Shown here piece after piece: positions 48,951-58,534 of a stretch of 64,000 nucleotides of DNA. The notes below the pieces were generated by a model that made no database searches, had not been told where the DNA came from, and saw only the letters and a list, made by a program, of their open reading frames with translations. The number at the start of each line of letters is the position of its first letter. Within the stretch, counting starts at the first letter, position 1. The position numbers and the translations under genes are program-made. Source of the DNA: an uncultured Clostridia bacterium (lineage in GTDB: Bacteria > Bacillota > Clostridia > TANB77 > UBA1234); NCBI GenBank assembly GCA_934149405.1, contig CAKPEV010000008.1, positions 1 through 64,000 on the forward strand, given 5' to 3'.

Positions 48951-49087
48951 AAGAGTAAACTTAGGTTATACTATTGGATAATTTCAGATTTTTCAAAGAT
49001 ATCTTAATTTTAAAAATTTTGATATCTTTTTCTTTTAGTTTTATGGTAAAATGTCATTGAAGTTTGAAGAATAGTAGGAGTGTTTTT

Positions 49088-50749
49088 ATGCTTGGTGAAT
49101 TACATATTAAAAATATAGGTATTATAGATGAGATTACTATAAATTTTGATGATGGTCTTAATATTTTAACTGGTGAGACTGGTGCTGGTAAGAGTCTTAT
49201 TATTGATTCTATTAGTGCAATTTCTGGTTCAAGGATGAGCAAAGATATAATAAAGAGAGGCGAGAATTCTGCTTTTGTTGAGGCTTGCTTTTTTATATCT
49301 GAGGATAGTGCTTTAAAGCAAAATTTAGAGTCAAAATTCGAGTTTGTTTTGCCAGATGAGAATATTATCCTTACGAGAGAATTTTACCAAAATGGAAGAA
49401 ATGTATGCAAAATAAATGGTAGTATGGTGACACTTGCGATTTTTAAAGAAGTTGGTGAGGCGCTCATAGATATTCATGGACAACACGATAATCAGTCGCT
49501 AATGAATGAGAAAACGCATATAGAGTTATTAGATAATTTTGCTTTAAAAGATATTGCTAAGATAAAAAATGAATATAAAAATGTTTTAGAAGAGTATAAA
49601 GAAAATAAGAAGGAAATAGAAAAGAGTTTTGGAGATCCTGTAGAAAGGGCGAGAAGGTTAGATTTGCTTAAATACCAAAACGAAGAGATTGTAAACAGCA
49701 ATTTAAAGATTGGTGAAGATGAAGAATTAGAACAAAGAAGGGCTTTTATAATGAATGCCGAAAAGATATTTTCAGCACTTTCTAGCTCATATGATGCATT
49801 AGATAATTCGATAATCGAAAATCTTGGTAATTGTATTCACAATATGAATAATATCTCTAGTTTTGATAAAAGATATGAAAATATCGAGAGTGTTTTAAAT
49901 GATGCTTATTACTCTTTAAAGGATGTTTCTAGTGAGCTTTCTAGTGCGATTAGTGATGCTGAATTTAATGAAAATGAGCAGAATGAGATTGAAGAGAGAT
50001 TGGATTTGATTTTTTCTCTTAAGCGCAAATATGGAAATGATATAGAATCAATTTTAAAATATAACGAAGAGATAGAAAAAGAGATTAACTTTTTAGAAAA
50101 CTCTGAAGATATTGTAAACAAGTTAAAGGAGAAACAAAATTCACTAGAAATTAAGCTAAAAGAACTTGCTATAAAAATAAGAGATGTTAGAAATAAAGCA
50201 GCAGATGTTATTGCAAAAAGAATAAATAAAGAACTTCAAGATTTAGAAATGAAAAAAGCTTTTATAGAGTTCGAGTTTAAAGAATCAGAAAGCTTTTTAG
50301 AAAATGGAATGGATATTGTTCAAATTCTTATTTCTACCAATGTTGGCGAAGGTTTAAAACCTCTTAGCAAAATTGCTTCTGGTGGTGAAATCTCAAGAGT
50401 TATGCTCGCAATAAAAACTGTTTTATGTGATGTAGACAGTGTTCCAACAATGATTTTTGATGAAATTGATACAGGTATTAGTGGACAAGCAGGAAAAGCT
50501 GTAGCAGAAAAAATGAAGTTTATAGGAAAGACACATCAAGTAATATGTGTTACTCACTTACCTACAATTGCGGCTTTTGGAGATGTTAATTTCTTTATTG
50601 AAAAAATTGTTGAGAAAGAAAGAACGAAGACAAAGGTTACAAGACTAGATGAAGATGGAACAGTAAAAGAAATTGCAAGAATACTTGCCGGTAATGATAT
50701 AACAAAAGCTGTATTGGAGCATGCAAGAGAACTTAGAAAAATAAGTTAA
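49088..50749 (+). CDS. recN: DNA repair ATPase RecN
   Basis: A 553-residue SMC-like protein. Walker A GETGAGKSLI (about 29-38), two long coiled-coil arms (about 150-400), the signature ASGGEISRVMLAIK and Walker B PTMIFDEIDTGISG, then VTHLPTIAAFGD. The ATG at 49088 has TAGGAGTG upstream and gives the usual start MLGELHIKNIGII. RecN holds broken chromosome ends during recombination. recN followed by spoIVB is a conserved firmicute order; here an acetyltransferase gene lies between them. Confidence 0.96.
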   Translation: MLGELHIKNIGIIDEITINFDDGLNILTGETGAGKSLIIDSISAISGSRMSKDIIKRGENSAFVEACFFISEDSALKQNLESKFEFVLPDENIILTREFYQNGRNVCKINGSMVTLAIFKEVGEALIDIHGQHDNQSLMNEKTHIELLDNFALKDIAKIKNEYKNVLEEYKENKKEIEKSFGDPVERARRLDLLKYQNEEIVNSNLKIGEDEELEQRRAFIMNAEKIFSALSSSYDALDNSIIENLGNCIHNMNNISSFDKRYENIESVLNDAYYSLKDVSSELSSAISDAEFNENEQNEIEERLDLIFSLKRKYGNDIESILKYNEEIEKEINFLENSEDIVNKLKEKQNSLEIKLKELAIKIRDVRNKAADVIAKRINKELQDLEMKKAFIEFEFKESESFLENGMDIVQILISTNVGEGLKPLSKIASGGEISRVMLAIKTVLCDVDSVPTMIFDEIDTGISGQAGKAVAEKMKFIGKTHQVICVTHLPTIAAFGDVNFFIEKIVEKERTKTKVTRLDEDGTVKEIARILAGNDITKAVLEHARELRKIS

Positions 50750-50774
50750 AGTCATAAATTAGAGGAGGATTAAA

Positions 50775-51317
50775 ATGACAGAAAGAGAAAAGATGATACA
50801 AGGCGAATTATATTATTCAGGTGATGAAGAACTTGTAACCGAAAGAACACACATTAAAAATTTATGCCTTAAATATAATAGTATAAAATTTTCTGATTTA
50901 ATGGAAAGAATGGATTTAATAAAAGATATTTTAGGTTCTGTAAAAGGAAATATAACAATAGAACCTAATTTTTGGTGTGACTATGGATATAATATAACTG
51001 TTGGAGAAAATTTTTATATGAACCATAATTGCGTAATTTTAGATTGTGCAAAAGTTAGCTTTGGGGACAATGTATTTATCGGTCCAAATTGTGGATTTTA
51101 TACTGCTGGACATCCATTAGATGTAGAAAAAAGAAATGCAGGACTTGAATATGCAAAACCAATAAACATAGGAAATAATGTGTGGATTGGTGGAAATGTA
51201 ACTGTTCTTCCAGGAGTTACGATTGGTGATAATGTTACAATTGGCGCAGGTAGTGTTGTTACAAAAGACATACCATCGAATTCGGTTGCATATGGCAATC
51301 CTTGTAGAATTAAATAA
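50775..51317 (+). CDS. Maltose/galactoside O-acetyltransferase-type enzyme
   Basis: A 180-residue left-handed beta-helix acetyltransferase of the Maa/LacA type. N-terminal EREKMIQGELYYSGDEEL, active-site segment HNCVILDCAKVSFGDNVFIG and GPNCGFYTAGHPLD (catalytic His), then hexapeptide repeats NNVWIGGNVTVLPGVTIGDN and GAGSVVTKDIP. It transfers acetyl from acetyl-CoA to sugars. It lies 25 bases after recN with GAGGAGG, an insertion into the recN-spoIVB order. Confidence 0.92.
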   Translation: MTEREKMIQGELYYSGDEELVTERTHIKNLCLKYNSIKFSDLMERMDLIKDILGSVKGNITIEPNFWCDYGYNITVGENFYMNHNCVILDCAKVSFGDNVFIGPNCGFYTAGHPLDVEKRNAGLEYAKPINIGNNVWIGGNVTVLPGVTIGDNVTIGAGSVVTKDIPSNSVAYGNPCRIK

Positions 51318-51337
51318 GAATGTATTAAAAATTCATA

Positions 51338-51380
51338 AAAACTCGCTTCTGACATTTTTTTCGTTGGAAACGAGTTTTAC
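51338..51380 (+). terminator. First hairpin after the acetyltransferase
   Basis: AAAACTCG (51338-51345) pairs with CGAGTTTT (51371-51378); loop of 25 bases. Confidence 0.6.
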
Positions 51381-51402
51381 TTTTGTCTGTAAAATAGTGA
51401 TT

Positions 51403-51437
51403 ATCTACAAAATCTCTTTGTAGGTAATTTTTTTTTA
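51403..51437 (+). terminator. Intrinsic terminator before spoIVB
   Basis: ATCTACAAA (51403-51411) pairs with TTTGTAGGT (51417-51425; one G-U), then AATTTTTTTTT. It separates recN-maa from spoIVB. Confidence 0.88.
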
Positions 51438-51500
51438 GCTCATAACTTTTAGCTTTTTTGGACAAGTTATTTTTGAGGCAAAATGAAAGGAGCATAAGTT

Positions 51501-52748
51501 ATGAATCGAAAAAAATTTTTTTTGTTAATAGTATTATTTACAGTTTTATATATTTATATGACGAGTCTTGATAAAATTCCCGAAAAAATTGTATTATTTC
51601 AAAATGAAGATTATGAAATAAGCCATTTGAAGGGTACTTATATAGAAGGAAAAGCAACCTCGATTGCGGATAGATTATGGGGAAGTTTAACAAAGGTAGA
51701 TAGTAAAGATACTGGAATATCCAAGCTAAAACTTTCGGCATTTGGAGGTTTTTTTAAGAAAGATATAGAAGTTAGTGTTTTACCAACGAGGAAGGTAGTT
51801 GTTGGAGGAGACACTGTAGGAATTAGATTATATTCTAAGGGCGTTTTAGTAATAGGTGAATCTCCAGTTCAAGGAATGGATGGAATTTATTATGAACCAT
51901 ATAAAAATAGCAATATAAGGAAAGGTGCAAAAATTTTAAAAATAAATAATGAGAAAGTTGAAACTATATTAGAATTAGTTGAAGCTGTTGCGAACATAGA
52001 GGACGACAGAAAAGCTATTGTTCAATATGAACAAGGTGGGCAAATACATGAGGAAGAGATGAATCCAATAACGTGTTTTGATGATGGTAGAAAAAAGCTT
52101 GGTTTATGGGTAAGAGATGGGGCGATGGGAGTTGGAACGTTAACGTTTTATGATAAACAAACAGGAAAAATAGGAGCATTAGGGCATGGAATATCAGATA
52201 TGGATTTAAAAGAGTTGATAGATGTAGACGAAGGCTTTTTAAATTTGGCTAATATAATTTCAGTAAAAAAAGGATTGAAAAATGAGCCTGGTGAAATTAG
52301 AGGCATGCTAAACGAAAGAGTTGAAATTGGAAAAATAACATTAAATAATGAATGTGGAATATATGGTGAATATGATAAAGAATGTGATTTATTAAATAAT
52401 AGAAAGGAAGTATTTGTTGCATCTAAAAATGAAATAGAAACAGGACCTGCAACGATATATTGTAGTATTGATGGTGACGGAGTGCCGAAAGAATATAATA
52501 TAAATGTAGTGAAAAAATCTGATTTAATTGGCATAAAGAGTAAGGGAATGATAATCGAGGTGACAGACGAAGAATTATTACAAAAGACAGGTGGTATAAT
52601 TCAAGGAATGAGCGGAAGTCCAATTTTGCAAAATGGAAAATTCATTGGTGCTGTAACGCACGTATATGTAAATGATCCGACAAGAGGTTATGCAATATTT
52701 GCTGAATCGATGTTAGAGCAATTGAATGAATTTGATAACAAAGTTTAA
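51501..52748 (+). CDS. spoIVB: SpoIVB sporulation serine peptidase
   Basis: A 415-residue S55 peptidase. One N-terminal membrane helix, a PDZ domain (about 105-180; SPVQGMDGIYYEPYKNSNIR, KILKINNEKVETILEL), catalytic His in GALGHGISDMD (near 230) and Ser in IQGMSGSPILQNGKFIGAVT (near 370). In Bacillus it crosses from forespore to mother cell and triggers pro-sigma-K processing. It is direct evidence for endospore formation. spo0A, its usual next gene, is not downstream here. Confidence 0.95.
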   Translation: MNRKKFFLLIVLFTVLYIYMTSLDKIPEKIVLFQNEDYEISHLKGTYIEGKATSIADRLWGSLTKVDSKDTGISKLKLSAFGGFFKKDIEVSVLPTRKVVVGGDTVGIRLYSKGVLVIGESPVQGMDGIYYEPYKNSNIRKGAKILKINNEKVETILELVEAVANIEDDRKAIVQYEQGGQIHEEEMNPITCFDDGRKKLGLWVRDGAMGVGTLTFYDKQTGKIGALGHGISDMDLKELIDVDEGFLNLANIISVKKGLKNEPGEIRGMLNERVEIGKITLNNECGIYGEYDKECDLLNNRKEVFVASKNEIETGPATIYCSIDGDGVPKEYNINVVKKSDLIGIKSKGMIIEVTDEELLQKTGGIIQGMSGSPILQNGKFIGAVTHVYVNDPTRGYAIFAESMLEQLNEFDNKV

Positions 52749-52874
52749 ATTAAAAAAATTTTGTTTTATTTCAAAAATAAAAGATAATAAATTCATTTCA
52801 GATAGGGGAATTTTAAAAAAATATTTTGAAACTATCTAAGCCTAAAATTAAATAATACAAATTCTAAAAAAATG

Positions 52875-52903
52875 TTACCAAAAAATTCTTTTTATGATAT
52901 AGT
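52875..52903 (+). promoter_or_regulatory. Promoter of the gene at 52936
   Basis: TTACCA (52875-52880), a 17-base spacer and TATAGT (52898-52903). Confidence 0.5.
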
Positions 52904-52935
52904 TTTATAAGTAATAAAAAGAGGAGGATTTATTT

Positions 52936-53286
52936 ATGGAAGTTAACGAGGAAAAAAGACAAAAATTTATGGAGTATGCAGCCAAAAGAGTTAATAATGT
53001 AATGCATGATATTTCAATATTAGAACCAATGGCAAGAAGTAACAGTTACGATTTTACTAGAGCAGATGTTGACGAAATGTTTAATGCAATTCAAGGCTCT
53101 TTAGATAGTGTTAGAGAAGAATATTATAGAAAGTTTGAAGCTAAAGCAAAGACTTCAAAACAAGCTTTTTCATTTGATCAGACAAAAACTTGTGAAGCGG
53201 AAAATACTGATGTGAAAGTCGAAGAAAATCCAGTCCAAGCTATGGAAACGATTCCTTCGGAAGTAGTACCAACAACAGAAATATAA
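52936..53286 (+). CDS. Small soluble protein, unknown function
   Basis: A 116-residue protein: a helical N-terminal half (KFMEYAAKRVNNVMHDISIL, VDEMFNAIQGSLDSVREEYY) and a disordered, Glu/Pro-rich tail (VEENPVQAMETIPSEVVPTT). No signal peptide. Good GAGGAGG site. Family not recognised. It has its own promoter and terminator. Confidence 0.75.
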   Translation: MEVNEEKRQKFMEYAAKRVNNVMHDISILEPMARSNSYDFTRADVDEMFNAIQGSLDSVREEYYRKFEAKAKTSKQAFSFDQTKTCEAENTDVKVEENPVQAMETIPSEVVPTTEI

Positions 53287-53296
53287 AGTATAAAGG

Positions 53297-53330
53297 CATC
53301 GCATGAAACTCTTCATGTGATGTTTTTTTT
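53297..53330 (+). terminator. Intrinsic terminator
   Basis: CATCGCATGAA (53297-53307) pairs with TTCATGTGATG (53312-53322; one G-U), then eight T. Confidence 0.92.
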
Positions 53331-53355
53331 ATGCTGTAAATATGCACTTTTAATA

Positions 53356-53384
53356 TTGTTTATTAAATATTGATAATATATAAT
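53356..53384 (+). promoter_or_regulatory. Promoter of the EF-hand protein
   Basis: TTGTTT (53356-53361), a 17-base spacer and TATAAT (53379-53384), 23 bases before the start codon. Confidence 0.65.
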
Positions 53385-53407
53385 TATAAAAAAAGGAGGA
53401 ATTTGTT

Positions 53408-54697
53408 ATGGAGAATACTAATCACATAGAAGAACAATTTGAGCCAATTACTTATTATAAAAATATAGATAAAGATGAAATTATAGAGGCATATAGTAAG
53501 AGCCAAGATATAAATAAGAAAACTACTATAACAGTTCTTATTAATCAAAAAGAAGGTCAAAAAAAGATGTTTTTAAATTCTGTTGAAGAATTTGAAAATT
53601 TAAAAAAGGAAATTGAGCATAATAAGAAAAAAGATAATAAAATTATTTTTCATGAAGATTTGGACAAAAATGGTGATGGAATAATTACGGTAGAAGAAAT
53701 TGAAAATGAGAGAGAAATGCAGACATCAGATTCTGGAAGCGATAATGATAACACAGGAGAAAGTGATACGGAGAAGCAGTTAAGTGAGTTAGAGAAAAAA
53801 GCAGACGAAATAGAAAAATTAGGAGAAGCTTTGATTTCAAGTGAAGAGTCGTTAACAGCTTTTAAAAGTAAAGAAATGCTAAAAGACGTAGATACAGGTG
53901 TTTTGCTAGATGCAAGGATGAAGAAGGAAAAGGCACAAGACGAAATGAATTTAACTGTAGCTAAATATATGGTTCAAAAAAATATGTTGGTTGCTAAAAG
54001 AGAACAAGTCATAATGGAAGTCAACAAAGAGATAGGACGTGGTGGAACAAACTTAGCAGGATTGCAAGACAATCTTATAGACTTAAATAATCAAATTGAA
54101 AATTTAGACAAGGAATTTCATTTGGTTTTGCCGGAACTTCAAAATAAAGTAGCTGAAGCACAAAAAGAAATGAGTAATGCTGAAAAGCAAGTAATGACAC
54201 AAGTTAAAGCTGATTTTAGAAATAGTTATAAACAAATAAGAGAATATACGGATGACGGAATTTTAAAAAATGAAAAAATAGATATGACAAAAAATTTAAA
54301 TCGATTTGCATGTAGTACAACATATGATACAGATATCCTTTCTAAGGACAAGATTAGTGGAATTTCGGCTCAAACAATAAATATTAATGGTAGTGTGGTT
54401 AGAGTGGTTAATACAGAGTGTTCGCATGGCATGGATACTTCATATATGGATGGAAATACAACGCAATTAGAAACTGGTGTTGGTGTTGGAAATAATTATA
54501 TTTCAAGGGACGAAAATGGAAGCTTTATCGCAGATAATCCAGAATTAGCAGATTCACTAAACAAGATAGGAATTAATAGTGTTGAAGATATTGGCTCAAC
54601 ATGTAATGAAATGAAAGAAAAGGCAGAAAATAGAGACGAAGAAGAAATTGACGAAGACATGGAAACAACAGATCCTTCTTTGACGAGAAGATATTAA
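53408..54697 (+). CDS. EF-hand and coiled-coil protein, unknown function
   Basis: A 429-residue cytoplasmic protein with no signal peptide. One EF-hand calcium loop near residues 84-97 (DKNGDGIITVEE). A long coiled coil at about 120-285 (KQLSELEKKADEIEKLGEAL, NQIENLDKEFHLVLPELQNK). The C-terminal part has a Thr/Gly-rich globular piece (DTSYMDGNTTQLETGVGVGN). Family not recognised. metK follows after 42 bases, without an obvious terminator between. Confidence 0.75.
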   Translation: MENTNHIEEQFEPITYYKNIDKDEIIEAYSKSQDINKKTTITVLINQKEGQKKMFLNSVEEFENLKKEIEHNKKKDNKIIFHEDLDKNGDGIITVEEIENEREMQTSDSGSDNDNTGESDTEKQLSELEKKADEIEKLGEALISSEESLTAFKSKEMLKDVDTGVLLDARMKKEKAQDEMNLTVAKYMVQKNMLVAKREQVIMEVNKEIGRGGTNLAGLQDNLIDLNNQIENLDKEFHLVLPELQNKVAEAQKEMSNAEKQVMTQVKADFRNSYKQIREYTDDGILKNEKIDMTKNLNRFACSTTYDTDILSKDKISGISAQTININGSVVRVVNTECSHGMDTSYMDGNTTQLETGVGVGNNYISRDENGSFIADNPELADSLNKIGINSVEDIGSTCNEMKEKAENRDEEEIDEDMETTDPSLTRRY

Positions 54698-54739
54698 TTT
54701 TTATAAATCTTCAATTTAAATTTGAAAGGATTGATAAGA

Positions 54740-55882
54740 GTGAAAAAATTTTTTACATCAGAAAGTGTGACAGAAGGACATCCAGATAAGCTATGTGATT
54801 ATATTTCAGATAGTGTTTTAGATGCATACCTAGAAAATGATGAAAACTCAAGAGTAGCACTAGAAACAATTGCAAGCAAAGGAGAAATTTATTTAACAGG
54901 AGAGATTACTTCAAAAGCTAATGTCGATATAGAAAGTATTGTTAGAAATACAATAAAAGAAATCGGTTATGATAGCGAAGAGGCAGGAATAGATTATAAA
55001 ACATGCAATATAAGAATAAATATCTCAAAGCAATCTACTGACATTGCAATGGGAGTGGATAATGCTTTAGAAACAAGAAATAAAAATGTTGAGGCTTCTG
55101 AAGGTGCAGGAGACCAAGGTATGATGTTTGGTTTTGCATGTGACGAAACAAAAGAGCTTATGCCACTTGCAATTATGCTTGCACATAAATTAGCGAAAAG
55201 GTTAGAAATAGTTAGAAAAGAAAAAATAATTGAAGGATTAAGACCAGATGGAAAGGTCCAAGTTACAGTGGAATATGAAGGTGATGAACCAATCAGGGTG
55301 GATACTATTGTTGTTTCAGCTCAACATGTCCAAGAAAAAAATATAGAGGAGCTAAGAAAAGAGATAATAGAAAATGTAATAAAAGCAGTAGTGCCAGCTG
55401 AATTATTAGACTCAAATACTAAATATCTTGTGAATCCAACAGGCAGATTTGTAATAGGTGGACCTTATGGTGATAGTGGTCTTACAGGAAGAAAAATTAT
55501 AGTAGATACTTATGGCGGATATGCAAGAAATGGTGGAGGAGCATTTTCTGGTAAAGATGCAACGAAAGTAGACAGAAGCGCTACATATATGGCAAGATTT
55601 ATTGCTAAAAATATAGTAGCTAATAAGCTCGCAAGAAAATGTGAAATTCAGATTTCTTATGCTATTGGAGTTGCAAAACCTGTTTCAATATATGTTGAAA
55701 CATTTGGGACCAATACTATTCCAGAAGACGAAATTTTAAAGATAATAGAGGAAAAGTTTGATTTAACACCAAGTGGTATAATAAATTATCTTGAACTAAA
55801 GAAACCGATATATAAGCAAACAACTAACTATGGACATTTCGGAAAAGAGAACTTAGCATGGGAAAAAGTAATCAAATTATAA
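54740..55882 (+). CDS. metK: S-adenosylmethionine synthetase
   Basis: A 380-residue MetK. FTSESVTEGHPDKLCDYISD (N-terminal signature), GAGDQGMMFGFAC (methionine loop), and GGGAFSGKDATKVDRSATYM (ATP/phosphate loop). The start is GTG at 54740, nine bases after GAAAGGA; an upstream TTG would overlap that site. It makes SAM from methionine and ATP, which PilD methylation and the radical SAM enzyme at 62.3 kb also need. A terminator follows directly. Confidence 0.97.
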   Translation: MKKFFTSESVTEGHPDKLCDYISDSVLDAYLENDENSRVALETIASKGEIYLTGEITSKANVDIESIVRNTIKEIGYDSEEAGIDYKTCNIRINISKQSTDIAMGVDNALETRNKNVEASEGAGDQGMMFGFACDETKELMPLAIMLAHKLAKRLEIVRKEKIIEGLRPDGKVQVTVEYEGDEPIRVDTIVVSAQHVQEKNIEELRKEIIENVIKAVVPAELLDSNTKYLVNPTGRFVIGGPYGDSGLTGRKIIVDTYGGYARNGGGAFSGKDATKVDRSATYMARFIAKNIVANKLARKCEIQISYAIGVAKPVSIYVETFGTNTIPEDEILKIIEEKFDLTPSGIINYLELKKPIYKQTTNYGHFGKENLAWEKVIKL

Positions 55883-55894
55883 AGTAGTGAAATA

Positions 55895-55932
55895 AAAAAG
55901 ATTGAATGGATAATTTCCATCCAATCTTTTTT
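55895..55932 (+). terminator. Terminator of metK
   Basis: AAAAAGATTG (55895-55904) pairs with CAATCTTTTT (55922-55931), with inner ATGGA/TCCAT pairing. Confidence 0.9.
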
Positions 55933-55981
55933 GTTTTAAGATGATATGCCAAATCGGCAAAACTGCAACTAGCTGAGATTT

Positions 55982-56239
55982 TTAAAAATCATTGTTTCTA
56001 AAAAATCTACAAGTTAGATAAGCTGTTATATATGCTGCCACAACATATATAAGAATCCATATTGCAATTGCTATTAAAGTGGTTGAAGCTATATCTAATA
56101 AGAATATTATTCCAAATGTAATTAGCAAAATTGCAGCGATTATACCGGCAACTATTTTAGGACATTTAATAAATAATTCGATGACAATAGAAAATAACAC
56201 TACAAACAACAAGCCAATTATAAAATATAAAACTTCCAT
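55982..56239 (-). CDS. Small membrane protein, unknown function
   Basis: An 85-residue, very hydrophobic protein with about three helices (FIIGLLFVVLFSIVIELFI; IVAGIIAAILLITFGIIFLL; LIAIAIWILIYVVAAYITAY) and a short charged end (CRFFRNNDF). The minus-strand ATG at 56239 has AAGGAGGG upstream. No family recognised. Confidence 0.65.
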   Translation of the reverse strand: MEVLYFIIGLLFVVLFSIVIELFIKCPKIVAGIIAAILLITFGIIFLLDIASTTLIAIAIWILIYVVAAYITAYLTCRFFRNNDF

Positions 56240-56397
56240 AAGGTAATCCCTCCTTTCAGGATATTTAAGAAATACCTTAATATATCTTATGAAAAGAGAG
56301 ATAATTTGTTACTATTTGTCGCTTAAGACTTTAGCCATATTGATGAATAAACGTATAGGCAATAGCTAGATAATCAATCTTTTGACAATAGTTTTTC

Positions 56398-56426
56398 TTG
56401 TATTTGATAAGAAATATTAGTATAAT
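56398..56426 (+). promoter_or_regulatory. Promoter of the 56463-lspA-rluD unit
   Basis: TTGTAT (56398-56403), a 17-base spacer and perfect TATAAT (56421-56426). Confidence 0.7.
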
Positions 56427-56462
56427 TGAAATAAGGTACAAATGATAGGAAGGGTGTTTTTA

Positions 56463-57173
56463 ATGGAAAAAAAGATAAGACCTTTAAAATCTATAAAAAC
56501 GAATGAAGAGTATGAGGAATATAAAAAATATCTAGATGGATATCTTATAGAGTATAAATGGTATCAAAGTCATGGAAAAAGTGAAGCTAGGGATTTAGTT
56601 ATAAAAAAAGCAGAAAATTATGAAAATGATTCTGATTCTAGAGTGGCTCTTGAAAATAGAGCAAGAATGATTGAAAATGATGAATACATTCCTGCGTTAG
56701 AAAGAAATATAACAGCATATATGATTACGATTGCGGAATACGAAGCAAAAGAAGAAAATATTTCTCCTTTTGAAGTGTTAAAAGGAATCTTTTCTAACGA
56801 TGAAAAAATAAAAGAATACTTAAAGAAAAGAGATTTAAAAAGTAAGTTAGAGGAAAATGGTTTTCCTGTTGTTGAGCCAGTTAGTTTAAGCATTCAAAGT
56901 ACAGAAGATGCTTTACGTCAGGTTTTTGAAGAATGTGACTTTATAAATATACAAAAACCTGAATATGCCTTGATTCCAATATCTGAAAAGGCAAATGAAC
57001 TTCAAGCTGAAGTTTCAAATATGCTAAAAGAGTGTTTAAAGGAAAATGGAATAGATTCTCAAAAGAAAGATATCGAGAATCAAGCTAATAAGTCTGTTAA
57101 AAATGTTATTCATAGAGACAATATTCATAATGATAAACACAAAGAAAAAGATGAAAAAGAAATGGAGATTTAA
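56463..57173 (+). CDS. Helical soluble protein upstream of lspA, unknown
   Basis: A 236-residue charged, mostly helical protein (NEEYEEYKKYLDGYLIEYKW, LERNITAYMITIAEYEAKEE) with a basic, Asn/His-rich tail (NVIHRDNIHNDKHKEKDEKE). No signal peptide. The ATG at 56463 has AGGAAGGGTG upstream; the earlier ATG at 56442 would overlap that site. lspA follows after two bases, so both are on one message. Family not recognised. Confidence 0.75.
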   Translation: MEKKIRPLKSIKTNEEYEEYKKYLDGYLIEYKWYQSHGKSEARDLVIKKAENYENDSDSRVALENRARMIENDEYIPALERNITAYMITIAEYEAKEENISPFEVLKGIFSNDEKIKEYLKKRDLKSKLEENGFPVVEPVSLSIQSTEDALRQVFEECDFINIQKPEYALIPISEKANELQAEVSNMLKECLKENGIDSQKKDIENQANKSVKNVIHRDNIHNDKHKEKDEKEMEI

Positions 57174-57175
57174 AA

Positions 57176-57628
57176 ATGATGCTTTGTTTACTTTTTGTTT
57201 TGATTGATCAAATTATAAAGGCATATATTGTTGCAGAAAAGCCTGTTAAGGTTATAATTCCTGACATAATAAAAATTGTGTATAGCGAAAATACTGGAAC
57301 TGTTTTTGGCTTGGCACCAGGTTCTAATAGTATGCTTTGCATAGTTGCAATTGTGATAATAATTGCACTTGGCTTACTTATCTTTTTTACAACAGAAAAG
57401 TATTCTTCAAAACGCAGGGCTTTTCAGCTTATACTTGCTGGTGGTATCGGAAATTTAATAGATAGATTTTATAGAGGGTGTGTCATTGATTACGTTAAAC
57501 TAAAATTTTTTGGCGTTTGTAATTTGGCAGACTTTTTAATCGTGATTGGAGTTGTTTGGCTATTAATTGCCAATATATATGAATTAAAGAATGGAAGAGA
57601 AATAAATGAAGATAGAAGAGAAATATAA
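57176..57628 (+). CDS. lspA: Lipoprotein signal peptidase
   Basis: A 150-residue membrane peptidase with four helices. The two catalytic Asp residues lie in GGIGNLIDRFYRGCVIDYV and NLADFLIVIG, and NTGTVFG is the conserved N-x-G segment. It removes the signal peptide of lipoproteins after Lgt (46187) has modified the Cys. Its 3' end overlaps rluD by 23 bases, the common lspA-rluD arrangement. Confidence 0.93.
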   Translation: MMLCLLFVLIDQIIKAYIVAEKPVKVIIPDIIKIVYSENTGTVFGLAPGSNSMLCIVAIVIIIALGLLIFFTTEKYSSKRRAFQLILAGGIGNLIDRFYRGCVIDYVKLKFFGVCNLADFLIVIGVVWLLIANIYELKNGREINEDRREI

Positions 57629-58511
57629 TGGTATGAGAATCGATGCAGTTGTGCCACAAATAAATGATAAAATATCAAGAAGCTTAGCACAGGAGCTTAT
57701 AAAAGAGGGCAAAATTTTGCTTGATGGAAAAACAGTTAAAGTATCAAGTAAAGTGCAAGAAGGACAAGAGATTTACATACCTGAAGATACTGAAAAAGAT
57801 AAAAATGAAGAACTAATTGCTGAGGACATTCCAATAGATATTATATATGAGGACGAGGATATTATCGTTGTGAATAAGCCTAAGAATATGGTTGTGCATC
57901 CTGCTGTCGGAAATAGAACAGGAACATTAGTAAATGCAATGCTTGGAAAAAGCGAATTGTCTAGCATAAATGGAGAATTTAGACCTGGCATTGTTCATAG
58001 ATTAGACAAAAATACAACAGGAGTACTTGTTATCGCAAAAAATAATTTTGCACATAATAATATTGCCAAACAAATACAAGATAGAAAGACAAAAAAGATA
58101 TATGTAGCTTTGGTTAAGGGAATAATAAAAGAGGATAATGGAGTTATAAATTTGCCAATAGGAAGGCATCCAAATGATAGAAAGAAAATGGCTGTTGTTA
58201 AAGATGGCAAAGAGGCACATACTAATTTTAAAGTTCTTAAAAGGTTTGAAGAGGGATATACTTTAGTAGAGATTGAATTGAAAACGGGAAGAACACATCA
58301 AATAAGAGTGCACATGTCACATATAGGTTATCCTGTTGTTGGCGATGACGTTTATTCTAATGGGAAAAATCCATTTGGTGTTACGAGTCAGATGCTTCAT
58401 GCAAGAACACTAGGATTTGTTCATCCAACTAAAAATGAGTATATGGAGTTTGAAGCACCTATACCAAAAGAATTTAATGAAGTAATTGGTAAGTTAAAGG
58501 AAATAAAGTAA
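57606..58511 (+). CDS. rluD: 23S rRNA pseudouridine synthase RluD
   Basis: A 301-residue synthase. N-terminal S4 domain (MRIDAVVPQINDKISRSLAQ, KVSSKVQEGQEIYIP), catalytic HRLDKNTTGVLVIAK (Asp near 132), then GRTHQIRVHMSHIGYPVVGD. It makes the pseudouridines of helix 69 or a similar RluA-family site. The start overlaps lspA; glgA follows 23 bases after the stop. Confidence 0.93.
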   Translation: MKIEEKYNGMRIDAVVPQINDKISRSLAQELIKEGKILLDGKTVKVSSKVQEGQEIYIPEDTEKDKNEELIAEDIPIDIIYEDEDIIVVNKPKNMVVHPAVGNRTGTLVNAMLGKSELSSINGEFRPGIVHRLDKNTTGVLVIAKNNFAHNNIAKQIQDRKTKKIYVALVKGIIKEDNGVINLPIGRHPNDRKKMAVVKDGKEAHTNFKVLKRFEEGYTLVEIELKTGRTHQIRVHMSHIGYPVVGDDVYSNGKNPFGVTSQMLHARTLGFVHPTKNEYMEFEAPIPKEFNEVIGKLKEIK

Positions 58512-58534
58512 AAACATTAATGGGAGGATTACAA